A DNA stretch of 64,000 nucleotides, taken from positions 10,639,001-10,703,000 of the forward strand of contig JAYKYS010000010.1 in NCBI GenBank assembly GCA_036924285.1, written 5' to 3'. The notes under the pieces were generated by a model, which ran no database searches, was not told the DNA's origin, and saw only the letters and a list, made by a program, of their open reading frames with translations. The position numbers were made by a program, and so were the translations under genes. This DNA is from Asterella californica (taxonomy: Eukaryota; Streptophyta; Marchantiopsida; Marchantiales; Aytoniaceae). Shown here piece after piece: positions 11,387 to 24,059 of the stretch; the first letter of the stretch is position 1; every line of letters starts with the position of its first letter.

Positions 11387-14300
11387 AATAAGTAGACATG
11401 CAAATATGCATGCAACTTCAGGTTTTGGTCCGTAGAGAAGCAAAGGACAAATGAGAAGTGAGGGTGAAAATTAGTCTTTGCTAATGGTTACAATTTATTT
11501 AAAAAATAATAAATTACAATAATATAACAAATAATTCAAAAAATTATCCAAGGATGTGTAATAAATATGAGAGAAGAACAAGGGACGATAATTACAAAAT
11601 AAGAGATTAAATTTGAGTTTACAGTTTGAAAGGAAAAAATTCAGTTAATATAACTTTATATTTTTAAAATAATAAAAAGTCACTCAGGTGAATAAACGCA
11701 AGAAATAATAACAGAAAGAGAAAAGAATATAATTACCAACTTAGGAACAAGAGTTGACCTCGCTCCAAAATAAAATGGTTTTCTTTTTCTAAAACTAAAT
11801 AATTCTGTTTTCTTTTGACTTAGTTTTCCAAAATAATTTCTAGGGTGATTAAGAGGTTGGAGGGAGAAAAAGACGGGCCATGGCCATGAGACCAGAATGT
11901 GATTTTCCACTTTTTAGTGCCATAAAAATTAATACTAGAATATATACTACAAATAATGCTAACTGCAGCCAGGTTAGATTTGCAAAGAAGACTGAAAATT
12001 CGGGTTCCTCCTCCCCTCTAGCCTCCACGTACGCTGCAGCTGCTGGAAAGTAAAGCTGCTGTTCCTTCCCTTCGAATCTCCGCGTCCCGATTTTTGAATT
12101 TTGTTTGCTTGCTTGGGACATGAGAATCTGAATAGGCAGCCAGCCAGCTCACAGTAGAAGAACTTTTGTTCCATCGGGTCGGCACAAAACGACAGTGTGT
12201 ATATATGCTGAAGAGATACATTCCGCCTTTATACCACGCCGGAACAATACTCCATCGACAATGTTGGGTAGGGATTGGTGGTGGGAGCGTGTGACGCGAC
12301 GTTGAGTGAAGTTATCAGTATCTGTCTTATCTACTCCCCCTGTGGAATCAATCAGTGTCGATCTCCAGCCTAAAAGGAAGTGAGCAAGTAAGACAAGGAG
12401 ATTAACGAGGGGAAGGAGGACAAGGACGGGCCGGGAAGGATCGATAGTGACGTTGTGCTGTTCTACATGCTGGCTGTGGACATGATGATGCGAGGGGACC
12501 GAAAAGACAGGCGACGAATTTCGGCTTCTTGCGTAGAGTGAGTTCGTAGCTTTGTTCGAACTGAGCAGATTACCTATAGAGAAAGCAGGTGGGGTCGCAC
12601 CGTTCGAATCGAATCGAATCGGATCGGATGACTCGCACGCTGATTCTGAAGAAGAAGAACAAGAAGAAGGAGATGATTCTCTCCGAACTTCTGGCGACTT
12701 TCTTCTCTGGAATATATATTCATCGCAGCGCGCTCTACCGTCGTCAACTCTCTCTTTCTCTCGTTTGAAAATTCGCTGGAGTCCGCGCGATGAATGGATG
12801 ACGCGCTGCCCATTCTTTTCGGTAGCTTGTCAACGGCATGCGGCCTTTTTTGAAAGTCAGTTGAGTCCAGTACCATGAAACCAGCTTCCGACTGGTCGGC
12901 TTGTCGATCGATCTATATTCGGTGCCACGATCGAGAACAAAGACAACGGAATCTAAACTTTTTCACTAGCCCCGCCGTAAACTTCGAAGCAGACAAAATC
13001 TTGCTCATCTTTCTACCTAGCATCGTTTACTGGACTGCACTGGACCGGAATCATCAGGTAAACGAAACGGTGGGCAAGTTGGAGTCAACTTTTGCAGGTC
13101 CGGCCCATTCACGGCTTCTCTTCTCTCCTCTTCAGCTGACCTTGTCACCCAGAGAACGGGCCCACTGTACCGATTAGGAAATTAAACGAGTGCTTTTCCT
13201 TAAATATTCCTTTTCCTTTTGCTTAACAATATTCTTTTCTTAAAAAAATAATATAATTCTTAAATTATTGATATCCCATTCGCGATTGACAGACCTTATT
13301 TTAATTAATCTTGCTTTCTTTTATGGACGGAATATGATTAGCCGTTTCTGGTAAGTTGTATGATTCACAGGTATCATTGTTTAGTAGCGTTATTAGCACA
13401 GCCAAAATAAAGTAAACTAAAAAGTTTATTAGCAGTCTAATTAACGATAATTAATCATGATGAATGTTTTGTTTATAGCTTTGGAAGGAATCAAACGTCA
13501 GTGATTTCTTGCTATATATGTATGACGGGCGGGAAGTTCCTGAATGGATGGATGATTAGGTGACCCAAAGCAGTTATATAGTTCAAGGCAGCAACATACT
13601 CTTCTAGGACCTTAAGATTTTGTTGTCACAGTAGTTTGCTAGACTGATGGGGGACTTCAAGAGCGAGACGTTAAGGAACATGTCAACTCAAGATTGAGAA
13701 ACAATGAATGAATGAACGCTGACTTGAAACGAGATCGTCTTCTTCGAAAGGATACACCTATATCATGGCTCTTTCAGCTGGGCCCGGGAAAGGTCGGTCG
13801 ACTGAGACTCTGAGCAGCAGCTTTTCTAACAAAAACTGGTAATCAAAGTTCCTGTCTCGAAGAACGGTTGCAGCACTCAAGTCAGTCTGCGAAGTACTAG
13901 AACATCACAGGAATTATGGCGGAGGGGGCAAACTACAAGTAGAAATGCAGCTCCAGCAGCACTCAGTCAGTTCTATAGCTAGATCTCTGCCGAAGAAGAG
14001 TCACAGGAATGACAGGAGAGGAAAAGTACTACAACTAGACGAGTGATTCAGTATGTCTGCTGCTCCTGGACTCTCTCTCTCTCTCTAGAAAAGAGTATTT
14101 AAATACTTCCGCTGCAGCTGCTACTGAAAATTCACTCTATCCATCCGTCTTGAAGTGGGATGGAATACTTCTGTTTTCCCGGTGTAGGCCTCAGGGTCAA
14201 ACGTGACACGTATCACAGTTTCCTTACTGCTTAAACTGGATTCACATCAGATTCTGTAGTTTGTGGTTTTTAGGTTCGAATTTGTGGATTTTAGATTTTA

Positions 14301-14590
14301 ATTGTTATCGTATATTAAGAATTTTCACGGTTAATTCTACGGATGGTGAATGCACATAACAGTGTGTTGCTTGAATCTAACTCATAACATGATAAAGGGG
14401 ATAAGTGACAAATCTTTTGTCCACGTTCATGTCGTCGGATATGTATAGCCAAAAATAAGTCTTACAGTTTTGAGATGGAGTGAACGATGACACTCTTGCC
14501 AAGCTTCATTAACAGATTCACTTGTGAAACTTAGTTCACTTACAGTCAAACCTCGTTATAGTCACTCATTGATTAGTTTGTGTTTTGTGA
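11387..14590. other. spacer; GC-richer island at about 12.0-13.2 kb but no identifiable gene
   Basis: Frames of about 100 codons overlap on opposite strands at 11849-12121, 12552-12878 and 12574-12876. None shows family motifs and they contain GAA-rich low-complexity sequence. The island could be a promoter or first-exon region of a host gene, but neither strand nor start can be decided. A (TC)n run lies near 14074-14088. Confidence 0.3.
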
Positions 14591-15039
14591 TAACTGTCGT
14601 GCGCATATACATCGCTACATAACATACATCGCTGCCAGAGATGCACCACACATACACATAACATGGACGATCGCTCTCGGGATCTCATTCCTCAGATTAC
14701 TATTATTCATAGTTCTCAGATCAGTAGTGTGTCGACCTATTCTTAGTCAAATTTTGTGATGAGATAGTGCGGAAGCGTTACTGAAATTTCTCGTGACAGA
14801 TTTTTGGGGTCAATTTGAGATCGACAGATGTGCATCGGTGGATGTCGGGTAGGCATTGATTAGCAATTTCTGGTGGTGATGAGTGTTATAGGAGCGCGCT
14901 GAGAAGACAATTCTAACGCATCAAAAATCATCTGATTTGGTGAAGGATCGAGGGAGTTACAAGAGAAAGAAAGTCACGGGTGCCTTGACGTAAACCCGCC
15001 TGCACGTGCACATTTGGCTGATTTTGATCTTATGGAGTG

Positions 15040-16285
15040 ATCCGAAGTTGTTGTCTTGGGGTGTGTTTCCTTTGGTTTGAGTTTCTACTCTATTCTAAGC
15101 GGAGAGTGAGCGGGAGTGTTGCAGTGTGGAGCGTGTGTTAGAGACTTCGAGGAGTAGAGATGCGTGAGTGCGGAGACGTGAGAGCGGAGTGCGAGAGTGT
15201 AGAGGCGGACGCGGGGTGAGCTGAGCTAGCAAGCCAGCTTGCTGACGTGCGTAAGCTAAGTCCAATTTCAGTGGTGTGAGAGTGAGTAAAATCAAGTCAC
15301 CCATCTCAACACTATTCATGAAGAATGTGCTTAACTATTAGCTCTTAGCTTTGGCTTTATCACTAGACCAATAGCTCTTGGTGTTTTCAAGGGTTGCATG
15401 CAAGTATTTAAGGACTTGTTTAAGATAGTAAGAGATCTTTTCTCACGTTCCTAGAGGAGTTGTAGAGCGATCTTATAGTACTAGAGGGAAGCTGTCGTTG
15501 TTGTAACATTTGTCTATGCCGTAGAGACGCGCAATGGAGGAAGTTGGTGCCAGTTGTCTTGGGTGAGCTAGTAGAGCTACCACGTAGAGACTTTTGGAGC
15601 TACTAGAGGTTTGGACATCTAGTTAATGACCTTAGGTAAATGTTATGATAGTTGGTGGTCATATATTGTGCATGTGGTAACCAAAGAGAAGGCGTCTGGT
15701 CGGATGAGGTTGGGTTTATCTTTTGTGCATGTTTGAGTGTGGAGGGTTATCGTTTGGACTTCTTGTGGTTGGAACCCTTCCACATTATACTCCTTGTTTG
15801 TGCACCGTGTTTGCTTATGTTGGCGCTTGATTTCCGAATTGAGTTCACTCCAATGTGCTGTCGGTAGTGAGACTGGAGTTGCGGACAAGTCAGACTATCT
15901 CTATTTCTCTCACGGTGAGGTTGGACTTGCGAACCAACAGATCGTGAGAGCTTGTATGTGATGATGATATGTACAGATTGTCCTTATCTTGATCGTTCTA
16001 GTAGGATATAAGTGAGCTCAGTATGAGCAGAGTTAGGCAAGTTGGCGTCACGTGTGATGATGAGATGTTCGACGCTCTGGTTAGAGCTTAGTGTTTGTGA
16101 TTGATTGACAAGGGAGTTGTCATCACGGAGGTTCTGACGGAGATTTAGCTGCAGTCAGTAGTGAGTTCACCTGGAGTGATGTGAAATACCAATCAGTAGC
16201 ACCGGTCTCATCGACAAAGGACACCGATTCAGACGGGGCCATGGTTGGAGATACACATAGTGTCACCACACCGTTGTTGTGAGAC
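15040..16285 (+). repeat. LTR/leader copy 1 of gypsy family delta
   Basis: The stretch from about 15095 to 15340 matches the reverse complement of 24230-24480. The stretch from about 15333 to 16285 matches 20641-21367 in direct orientation, ending in both copies just before the gag start context GACATGGACGAGATCTATGAG. The outer LTR limits cannot be fixed because no clean TG...CA pair with a duplication is visible. Confidence 0.6.
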
Positions 16286-17225
16286 ATGGACGAGATCTAT
16301 GAGATCACGAAGGGACCTCGACGATACTCAAATACGGTAGATATCATTGAGCTGGATGATTTCATCCAGGAGTTCGATAGTTGTTGCGACTTGCAGCAGA
16401 TGCGGGATTCACATCTGTTTAAATCCTTCATGGCGTGGAAGAGTTTGTTCCAACACTTGGAGGGATCGCTTATGGACGATTACCATGAGTTCAGACGAGA
16501 CTATAGCGTGGAGATTGAGCTTTGGAGACAATATTCTTCAAAACTCAACATAGTTGGTCTCCCAACTATGTTTCTATCACTACTGGCGTAGTTTCGATAG
16601 ACGTAGTATCTACGAATTCAAGTACTAGTAGTAGTGGTACATCCACGAGTGGTGGAATATCTACTACAAGCGGTGTGTCTACTAGTAGTGGAGCAGGGGG
16701 TAGTACGAGCGGGATACCACTAGGGTTAACCTTGTGGTTCAGTTCTTTCAGTGTTGAGGAAGAACTATCAAGGTGTGCAGACCGACAAGTGAGTTTGCAA
16801 GAGTTCTAGCGGAAGACTGGAGAGAGTCTACGCGAGGCGTTAACTCGCATGAGGCGGTTGATCGGCATTACTCAAGGGGTGATGGAGATACAAGCAGTCC
16901 AGTTTTGGTATGGGATACTAGATCAAGAGCTGCCGTAGGAGGTTTAGAGACACCGCTCCGACGTTGGCGGTTGTCTTTGGTTTGGATGAGCGGATTGAGC
17001 TCAACATGGTGGAGGAGAGAGTGGTGACTGCTGGGTTCAACAGGGAGACATCACATGGAGCGACCACCTCTTCTTGAGGAGTTTTTTGCACAGTGGAGGT
17101 GGAGGTTGTTGGTGGTGAGCAGAAGGAAACTGCTCTAGAGATTACAAGATAGCAGTCAACGACTTTGTCTTCTATCTCTAGCGTGGTGACAGAGGATACT
17201 TGTGAGCCAGAGATTGGACCCAAGC
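16286..17225 (+). pseudogene. gag pseudogene, gypsy family delta, copy 1
   Basis: It begins MDEIYEITKGPRRYSNT and runs about 95 codons with a gag-like helical composition. The frame then shifts into a Ser/Thr/Gly-rich stretch (16600-16730), followed in another frame by a segment whose counterpart (VQFWYxILDQEL) is also found on the minus strand at 23843-24058. Gag would form the particle and bind RNA. Several frameshifts and stops show it is dead. The start is chosen because both plus copies have the same ATG context after the shared leader. Confidence 0.6.
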
Positions 17226-17239
17226 TTATAAGAGAGGAG

Positions 17240-18180
17240 AGATAAAGAGTTCAGATATTCTAGTAGAGTTATAGGAATTATTTTACCTTCAGTATGAAAG
17301 ATTTGGGTACCTTGAAGGGACCAAGTATACGGATCGACTTGGCTAGTGACATGTCAATCTTTCGACGTCCCTACAAATAAAGTGAAATGGAGAGAGCCTT
17401 GATCCAGAGTAGGATTCAAGACTTGTTGGAGGTTGGGTTGGTTGAGATGTCGTATGAAGAGTATGCATTTGTCACAGTTATGTCAGCAAAGAAAGATATG
17501 TATGACAAGTACACGGATAAACAAATGTGTGGAGACTATCGTCGTGATGACACCTGAGGTGATTTTTGATGCAGTGGAACATGTGAAGGTCTTCAGTACT
17601 TTGGACCTTCAAGCAAGATATCATCCGTTGCCGGTGAGAGAAGAAGATAAGTCCAAACCAACATTTTGGAGAATTGACTCTCAGTGCAAAGATTGTTTGT
17701 ATCAGTGACTGTTCTTATCATTTGGGTTGAAGAACGCCCCTGCTGAGTTCCAAAGGGTGATGGACATGATCCTAGCAGGATTGAATTTTGTTTGATGTTA
17801 TATTGACGACATCTTAGTCTATAGTGCTATAGTGGAAGAGCACGAGAGACATTTACGAGATGTGTTCGAGCAGTTGAGAGCTCAGGGGTTGAAGTTACAC
17901 CTTGAGAAGTGTAAGTTCTTCCAAGAGTTGGTAGAGTATCTACCTAGGTGGATTCGGAGTTCAACAGACGAAGGGTGAGACTATGCACGTATTTCACATT
18001 CCACAGATGTGAGTCGAGTTCGGATATTTGTTGGTTTGGTGAACTTCTATCGTCGATACATGAAAGGGTTTAGTGCAATTGCGGAGCCATTGACCAAGCT
18101 GATGAAGATGGACCAAGAGTGACAATGGAGAGATGAGCAGGAGTGAGCTTTTGTAGAGCTCAAGAATATGTTGACATCTG
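17240..18180 (+). pseudogene. reverse transcriptase pseudogene, gypsy family delta
   Basis: Read across frames it shows gypsy RT landmarks in order: MERALIQSRIQDLLEVGLVE near 17390, CGDYR near 17530, FSTLDLQARYHPLPV near 17590, GLKNAPAEFQRVMDMIL near 17735, CYIDDILVYS (catalytic YIDD) at about 17796-17825, and FVGLVNFYRRYMKGFS near 18025, which leads into RNase H. The aspartates of the YxDD motif are kept but stops (for example TGA and TAG near 17550-17800) and frameshifts interrupt it. At about 18185 the homology stops and integrase appears on the other strand. Confidence 0.75.
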
Positions 18181-18464
18181 CTCTCATCTTGAGGAGAGAC
18201 ATTCGTGAGATGGAGTCAAACACAACATGTGCGAACCTCGTAAACAACCATCACACATCAACATACTGGCTGCTCCACCAGCAGACCACCAACATACACC
18301 TCAAGCCCGCACGTACAACTGTTAAGCTTGAGTCAATGATACCATCGATGTTTGGAAGATGACATGGAGTGCAATTACGCACATGGTCCTTCTAAACAAC
18401 AATATCACAGCTCTCTAACATGAGTACTCCAAAAGATAACACCTCACTTTCTTAAAATAGTGCA

Positions 18465-19400
18465 TCATGTGATTACATCCAACGTTGTCGATGCAGTCTG
18501 CTGTAGATAGATATAATCAACAAGATGAAACTTATGAATCGATGGTCGATAACCTCCTCCTCGAATAGTCACATATAGCAACATGTCTCTATGCTGAGCA
18601 ATCGCTAGGTTCTCATAAGTCATATGCATAGCTCTCAGAAATGTCTCAGCTCGTTGAGAACATGCTCTCACTCACATATCCGAGTCATCAAGGTTCAGCA
18701 ACTTAGCAGAATCACAAGGAATGACCAAAGGTAGATCTGGATCTCGGTCATACAATAGAAAATACGATGAAAAGGAAGCCAAAAATACTTACCGGCTAAA
18801 CCGATAGCCCATAGTCAAGCATGATAACTGCAAATCCTAGTCTCTCAAGTGGTCCTTCTGCAAGTCATACTTGCGCAATCCTCTCTTCACCGTCTGAACA
18901 ACTCTCTCTGTCAAACCATCCGCCTCCAAATGATCTCGAGTTATAGTCCGATGATCAATCAACGTCTGATCACACAAGACCTGAAACTCACTAAGAAACT
19001 CTGTACCTTGGTCGGTCAACACTTCAGCTGGTGCTCCAAAATGACTCAGCATTCGATATAAGAACGCCTACGCTGTCTCCTCACTCGTCTTGTCTGATAA
19101 TACCACCAACTCAATCCACTTGGAGAAGTGCTCCACCTTCACCAACACATATCGGTGATGACGTACAGTCAACGATAAGGTCCCGCAAAATCCAAGCTCT
19201 AGCGATAACCCAACTCCATAATCGGTAAGGGGTGTAATTGTGGAGTTGGAGCATTAAATGATGCTCGTACTCAATCACAAACCACACATCGTGCGACAAA
19301 CTACTGCACATCGATGTGCATACCACGTCACCAATACTATCTTTGGAGTAAGCTATGTGTACAGTCCACTCCAAAATGTCTCAACTCCTCATGGGCATGT
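18465..19400 (-). pseudogene. integrase pseudogene, gypsy family delta
   Basis: Reading right to left there is a zinc-binding remnant (ARCVVC-like) near 19290. The core follows with LTDQGTEF (second catalytic Asp) and DGLTERVVQTVKRGL (catalytic Glu) at 19052-18837. Then comes a C-terminal part with AIAQHRD and TIRGGGYRPSIHKFHL at 18671-18465. This is the usual order of a gypsy integrase. Frames are broken between the parts. It is opposite in strand to the RT immediately to its left, so the two are not one intact pol. Confidence 0.75.
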
Positions 19401-20140
19401 CGTACTAACTTGCCCTCTGGGATGGATGTGGAACTATCCGTACTCTCTCTTTGTCTCACACTCGAAGTACATTTCATCTTTTTCGTCGAAATCTCTTAGC
19501 TCGTTGGAGGATGCGATCTCGCTCCTTGGCACTTACTGTGCTTACCACCATGTCAGTACGTAGATATTACATTACTATCACATTGTCATGGATATCTCGC
19601 TGGTCTAGAACATCATCTCTACACTCAGGATCTAGAGACTCACTATCTATTCTCTGCCTTGAGAAAGATATGACATAGCCCTCCATACTAGAATTCATGA
19701 CCAACACGCCAAGAAAGGCAGATGCATGTCACCTTGGCACCATCTCTTCATCAACCTCATCGTGCCATCGAGCTCCAGTCTGATCCTGCTGACTCGTGCA
19801 TGAATTGTGACTCAACCCATTGACATCTAGATTTGCAATCAGGTCTATGCACTATCTAGACGTCATACTCCTATAAGATCAGAGCTCATCGTGCAAACTT
19901 TCCTGTAAGCTTGTCGCACTTCATCAACCACTTGAGCGGCTGGTGATCAGTGATGAGAGTAAAAAGGTTTTCAAACAAATAACATAGGAGGTGTGCAACA
20001 GCCCACACAACAGCCAAACACTCCTTCTTGTATGGATTATATCTCGTCTCTGCCGAATTGTTGAAACGACTCACATATGCCACCACTAGCTCTTGTTCCT
20101 CATCATCATGTTGAGTCAGCACTGCTTCAAGTCCCAACAT
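19401..20140 (-). pseudogene. RNase H and linker pseudogene, gypsy family delta
   Basis: The clearest part is at 20140-19886: VVAYVSRFNNSAETRYNP followed by KECLAVVWAV (RNase H Glu) and LITDHQPLKWLM (RNase H Asp), the standard gypsy RNase H signature. It reads on toward the integrase fragment at 19400, so both belong to one minus-strand copy. The N-terminal RT part of this copy is absent. Confidence 0.75.
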
Positions 20141-20158
20141 ACTCCAATCGGTGTGTTG

Positions 20159-20210
20159 TAGGAAGGGACGCCCCCTAACGGGTCTCAGCGTTAGGAGGCG
20201 TCCCTTCCTA
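20159..20210. repeat. 22-bp hairpin, one mismatch (probable LTR edge)
   Basis: TAGGAAGGGACGCCCCC continuing to TAACG (20159-20180) pairs with the arm at 20189-20210 around an 8-nt loop with a single mismatch. It sits exactly between the minus-strand RNase H and a plus-strand leader copy, and TGTAGG at 20157 could be the start of an LTR. The hairpin is certain, the LTR-edge reading is inferred. Confidence 0.6.
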
Positions 20211-21367
20211 TATCACGTAGTTGCGATATGAGGCTATCTGGAGTTAGAGGAACCTAACCGTCAATTAGGAGAGAGATTGTGGTATACTTGTTATGCATAT
20301 GACATCATCCATGTATTATGTGTATGTATAGTGTACCTCTGACAGCGATGTATGTTGTGTAGCGATGTGTATGTGCATGACAGTTGTCACGTCACAGTTT
20401 AGCACCTCGTCTAGGTTGGCTGAATGCGTAGTGGTTAGTCACGATAGGATTGTAGTGCCGTTAGGGCGGATTCTTGGGCTAGCCCCACTTAAGATATACT
20501 TCGCAGCTAGGGCTTGTAAGCCTTAGTTCTTCGAGTTGAGCCTTCAAGCTCATGGCTATGATGGATAGTCTTGGTGAGAGCAATTTGGATTTTCTGATGC
20601 ACAATGTGTATCATTCATGTGGTGCAATATGGTGGCATAAAATGTGCTTAACTATTAGCTCTTAGCTTTGGCTTTATCACTAAATAGCTCTTGGTGTCTT
20701 TTGGAGATGCGTGTAAGTATTTATGGATTTGTTTAAGGTAGTAGGAGACCTTTTCGTACGTTCCTGGAGGAGTGGTAGGATGACCTTTAGTACGAGACGG
20801 CGAGATTAGTATTAACTCGAATGGACTCTACACCACTCAAATTAACTCGAATGACTCCAGATCTCCTCTTCTTGTTTGTGCGCCGCGTTTGCTTGTGTTG
20901 GCGCTTGATTTTTATAGTGAGTTCACTTCAGTGTGCTGTCGATAGTGAGACTAGAGTTGTGGACCAGTTAGACTATCTCTGTTTCTCTCATGGTGAGGTT
21001 GGACTTGCGAATCAATAGACAGTGAGAGGTTGCTTGTGGTGATGACAGATACAAGTTGTCTTTACCTTGACCGTCCTAGTAGGGGATAGGTGAGCTCAGT
21101 AAGAGCAGGGTTAGGTAGGTTGGCGTCACGTTTGGTGATGAGAGTTTGACACTCTAGTTAGAGCTTAGTGTTCGTGATTGATACGGGAGTTGTCATCGCG
21201 AAGGTCCATGGAGGTTCTGGCGGAGATTCAACTGTAATAAGCAGTGGGTTCACATGGAGTGGTATGAGGTACCAACCAGTAGCGCCGGTCTCATCAGCGT
21301 AGGACACCGATTCAGATCAAGATATGGTTGAAGATACACATAGTGTCACCACATCATTGTTGTAGGA
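20211..21367 (+). repeat. LTR/leader copy 2 of gypsy family delta
   Basis: From 20641 this runs collinear with 15333-16285 at clearly recognisable similarity. Upstream, CGTAGTGGTTAG at about 20430 is also found reversed near 24480. A segment at 20315-20387 is the reverse complement of 14596-14662, another sign of inversion in this cluster. Confidence 0.6.
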
Positions 21368-21590
21368 CATGGACGAGATCTATGAGATCCGGAAGGGACC
21401 TCGACGATACTCGAGTACGTTGGATACTGTTGAGCTGGATGACTTCATCCAAGAGTTTGACAGTTGGTGCGATCTACAACAGATGCGGAAGCCACAGCTA
21501 TTCACACCTTTCATGACGTAGAAGAGTTTGTTCCAACACTTGGAGGGACCGCCTATGGACGAAAACCATGAGTTCAAGCGAGACCACAGT
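21368..21590 (+). pseudogene. gag fragment, gypsy family delta, copy 2
   Basis: It starts with the same MDEIYEI context as the gag at 16286 and matches it to about the position of MDxNHEFKRDH, with frameshift and stop changes. It then joins abruptly at about 21590 to integrase core sequence, which means everything between gag and integrase has been lost. Confidence 0.6.
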
Positions 21591-21717
21591 TACTAGGATG
21601 GAGCACTTCTCCAAGTAGATTAAGTTGGTGGTATTACCAGACAAGATGAGTGAGGAGACATCGTATGCGTTCTTAGACCGAGTGTTGAATCATTTTGGAG
21701 CACCAACTGACGTGTTC
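21591..21717 (+). pseudogene. integrase core fragment on plus strand
   Basis: Reads MEHFSK, stop, IKLVVLPDKMSEETSYAFLD and HFGAPTDVF, the integrase core segment that in the minus-strand copy lies near 19040-19120. It ends at about 21718, where the opposite strand begins to encode the preceding part of the same domain, giving a tail-to-tail junction inside integrase. Confidence 0.6.
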
Positions 21718-22000
21718 CATCATTGCCAACACATACCAGTGGTTACATACAGTCAACGATAAGAGACCCGTAAAATCCAAACTCCAGCGGTAACTCAATC
21801 CGATAATCGATAAGGGGTGTAATTGTGGAGTAGAAGCATTAAATGGTGCTCGTACTCGACCACAAATCACACATCAAGCGACAATTGTTGAACATCGATG
21901 TGCATACCATGCCACCAATACTGTCTTTGGAGTAACCTATACGTACGCTTCACTCCAAAATGTCTCACTCCTCATGGACATATCGTACTAATTCTGCTCT
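21718..22000 (-). pseudogene. integrase fragment on minus strand
   Basis: The minus strand reads RAPFNASTPQLHPLSIIGLS followed by YRWSLDFTGLL and YVLAMMEH, the start of a gypsy integrase core just after the zinc finger. Sequence further right (21890-21960) is similar to 19310-19375 and carries the zinc-finger remnant. Stops and frameshifts are present. Confidence 0.6.
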
Positions 22001-22017
22001 ATGAGATGGATGTGAAA

Positions 22018-22608
22018 CTATCCGTACTCTCTCATCATTTCACACTCGAAGATCATGTCGTCTTTCTCGTTGAAATCTCTTCGTTCGCTGGAGGAGCAAT
22101 CTCGCTCCTCGGAGCGGAGAGTGAGCGAGATACTAATCTGAGGAGGTCGATACACCTTCCTTGAAGGTGCCACTAAACAAAAGATACTACTTCTCTTGTT
22201 CAACAATACTGCACCTGGTGCTAAACTAGCGCGGTCAATCGCCGACCTAGCTGGTAACTCATCTAACTTGACAGTCGCCGCTTGCCAAGTACAACTGGTA
22301 GCCGTCTTGATCCTTGACTCTATGGACACATCTACCGTCTCTCGTTGGACCACCTTAGCACTAGAGGTAACTATATCCTCGGTCCCACTAAGCGTGACCG
22401 CCAAATGAAACACTAGAGTCAAGCTGACTCTCAATGTTCTCATATCCGTGGTTGATAATAGTGGGGCTTGCAGAACTGCTGTAGCCGCCCCCAACATCAG
22501 GTTTGATGTCGGATCCACAAACATCGAGGGTTGACTCGCATCACCTCCACTCTTGGATGTCGATGCCTCCAACTCCACTACGTCATCAGTAGGCCGTTTA
22601 GGAATCAT
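22018..22608 (-). pseudogene. 196-codon open frame, probable gag-protease spacer of gypsy family delta
   Basis: This is the longest unbroken frame of the cluster. It lies on the minus strand between a gag zinc-knuckle remnant (to its right) and an integrase remnant (to its left), so by position it should be gag-protease spacer or protease. I see no retropepsin D-S/T-G motif. The last residues toward 22018 come from a different segment (similar to 19440-19500), so part of the frame is a fusion created by rearrangement. Confidence 0.4.
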
Positions 22609-22629
22609 AGATGTGATCCTCCACGTCTC

Positions 22630-23109
22630 CGATAACGTGAATGGCTGAGGAAGCCTGACCTACCTACCAACCTCTCCGTGTTATGGATCCAGCTCCACCG
22701 ATGCACCTCGTGGCTTAGAGACGAGTACTACACCTCGAGTCACTGTCGCAGACGTCTCAATCTACACCACACCAATCATGAAGTCGAAGTAAACTTCTTC
22801 TCTTCCATAAGATGTTGAAGTCTTTGTTCTCGAACAAAATCTCTGCTGAGCCATAGCCATACTAGCTATCCTTTGCTCCAACTGCTCAATCCGAGTAACC
22901 ATACCTGCATCTGACTTCGTAGCGAGCGGTGGACCAACTGATCCTCTCTTTGGTGCTAGACCTCTACCTCTAATTTGACCACCATGGCCTCCTTGAGCTC
23001 TTCCGTCTCATCCACGATCAGTCTTCTCTTGCCGTAGCTCGAGGTGGAGATCAAAACAACGGTCACTATTGTGACACGGTCGTCTGCAATGCTCACACTG
23101 TCTAGGCAC
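22630..23109 (-). pseudogene. gag C-terminal fragment with zinc knuckle, gypsy family delta
   Basis: The minus strand near 23095-23045 reads QCEHCRRPCHNSDRCFDLHL, a C-X2-C-X4-H-X4-C knuckle in which the usual Gly before His is Cys. The knuckle would bind the RNA genome. Basic and acidic linker sequence follows toward 22880. The frame is interrupted to the right by an inserted LTR-like block at 23110. Confidence 0.55.
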
Positions 23110-23822
23110 TGTAACGACTTATGTTACACATAGAAAGTTTGTCTATTAGTAAGATGTTTAGTTATAAGTAAGTATGGAGAATGTTTATTTGCTGCCGAAG
23201 TACTTTAAGGAGGTATCAAGTTAGTCATGACTAACTAAAGTTAGTTATGGTTAAAGTTAGCTGTACTTTTGGGCAAAATTCAGATATTTTCTAAATAGTG
23301 AGCATTGCTATCTTGTCATCTTGTCTAAAAGATAGAAAGGAAGTGGAAAATATCTCTTATCTCTTTTTTGATTTGATATTAGTGGTGGGACTAAAGTTAT
23401 TGACTTTGTGGACACTAAAAACAACAAGAGATTCCACATGTAACCTTTTTAGTGGGTCTTAGTGTAGAGAGGGGGGTGGAAATTCGAGATTTCTTGAGAA
23501 TATTTCAGAATCCTTCTAGAAGTTGTTGACTTTGAAAGAATAAGCCCATGTGAAAAGATAAGTAGCCATGTGATTAATGCTTTTATCTTAAGTAATATCT
23601 TAGTAAAACTCGATAAAACTAGTTACAGTTGAGGTACCAAAAGATATCAAAGTAACAACCTAGAATGTATAAATAGAGGAGTAGTGAAGAGCTACTCATC
23701 CTTTTTTTCACGTCGTCGTAATGCAACTTGAGCAATATAGAGAGAGTGTGAGACTTTGGAATGTGAGAACTTGAGAGACGTCGTTAGAATAGAGAATTTT
23801 AGTTTTCATAGCCTGTGATCCT
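23110..23822 (+). mobile_element. LTR-like insertion with TATA box (solo or truncated LTR)
   Basis: The block starts TGTAACGACTTATG inside gag sequence and contains TATAAATAGAGG at about 23668, followed by a C/T-rich start region, the layout of a plant LTR promoter. Gag homology resumes at about 23823. I could not find a clean CA end or a target duplication, so the right limit is approximate and the block may be truncated. Confidence 0.45.
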
Positions 23823-24058
23823 TGAGAAGAGATGGTCGTCTCTTATGGTGCATCCTTGCTGAACCCAGCAATCACCATCCTATCCTCCACCATGTTAAGC
23901 TCAATCCGCTCAGTCAAACCAACGACAACCGTCAACGTTGGAGCAGTGTCTCTAAGAAGAGTCGCATCTCTAACTCTCATATGTAGCTCTTGGTCAAGTA
24001 TCTCATACCAGAACTGGACTGCTTGTGCTTCCGTCACTCCTTGAGTAACGATGATCAA
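23823..24058 (-). pseudogene. gag fragment, gypsy family delta, copy 3
   Basis: Reads GVTEAQAVQFWYEILDQEL followed by VGLTERIELNMVEDRMVIAG on the minus strand, matching the plus-strand gag remnant at about 16860-17030. It abuts leader sequence at about 24060 without the roughly 950-bp leader seen in copy 1, so this copy has an internal deletion. Confidence 0.6.
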
Positions 24059-24059
24059 C

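Noticed and set aside
12552..12878. 108- and 100-codon frames on opposite strands
   Set aside because: They overlap each other, contain low-complexity GAA runs and show no domain signature.
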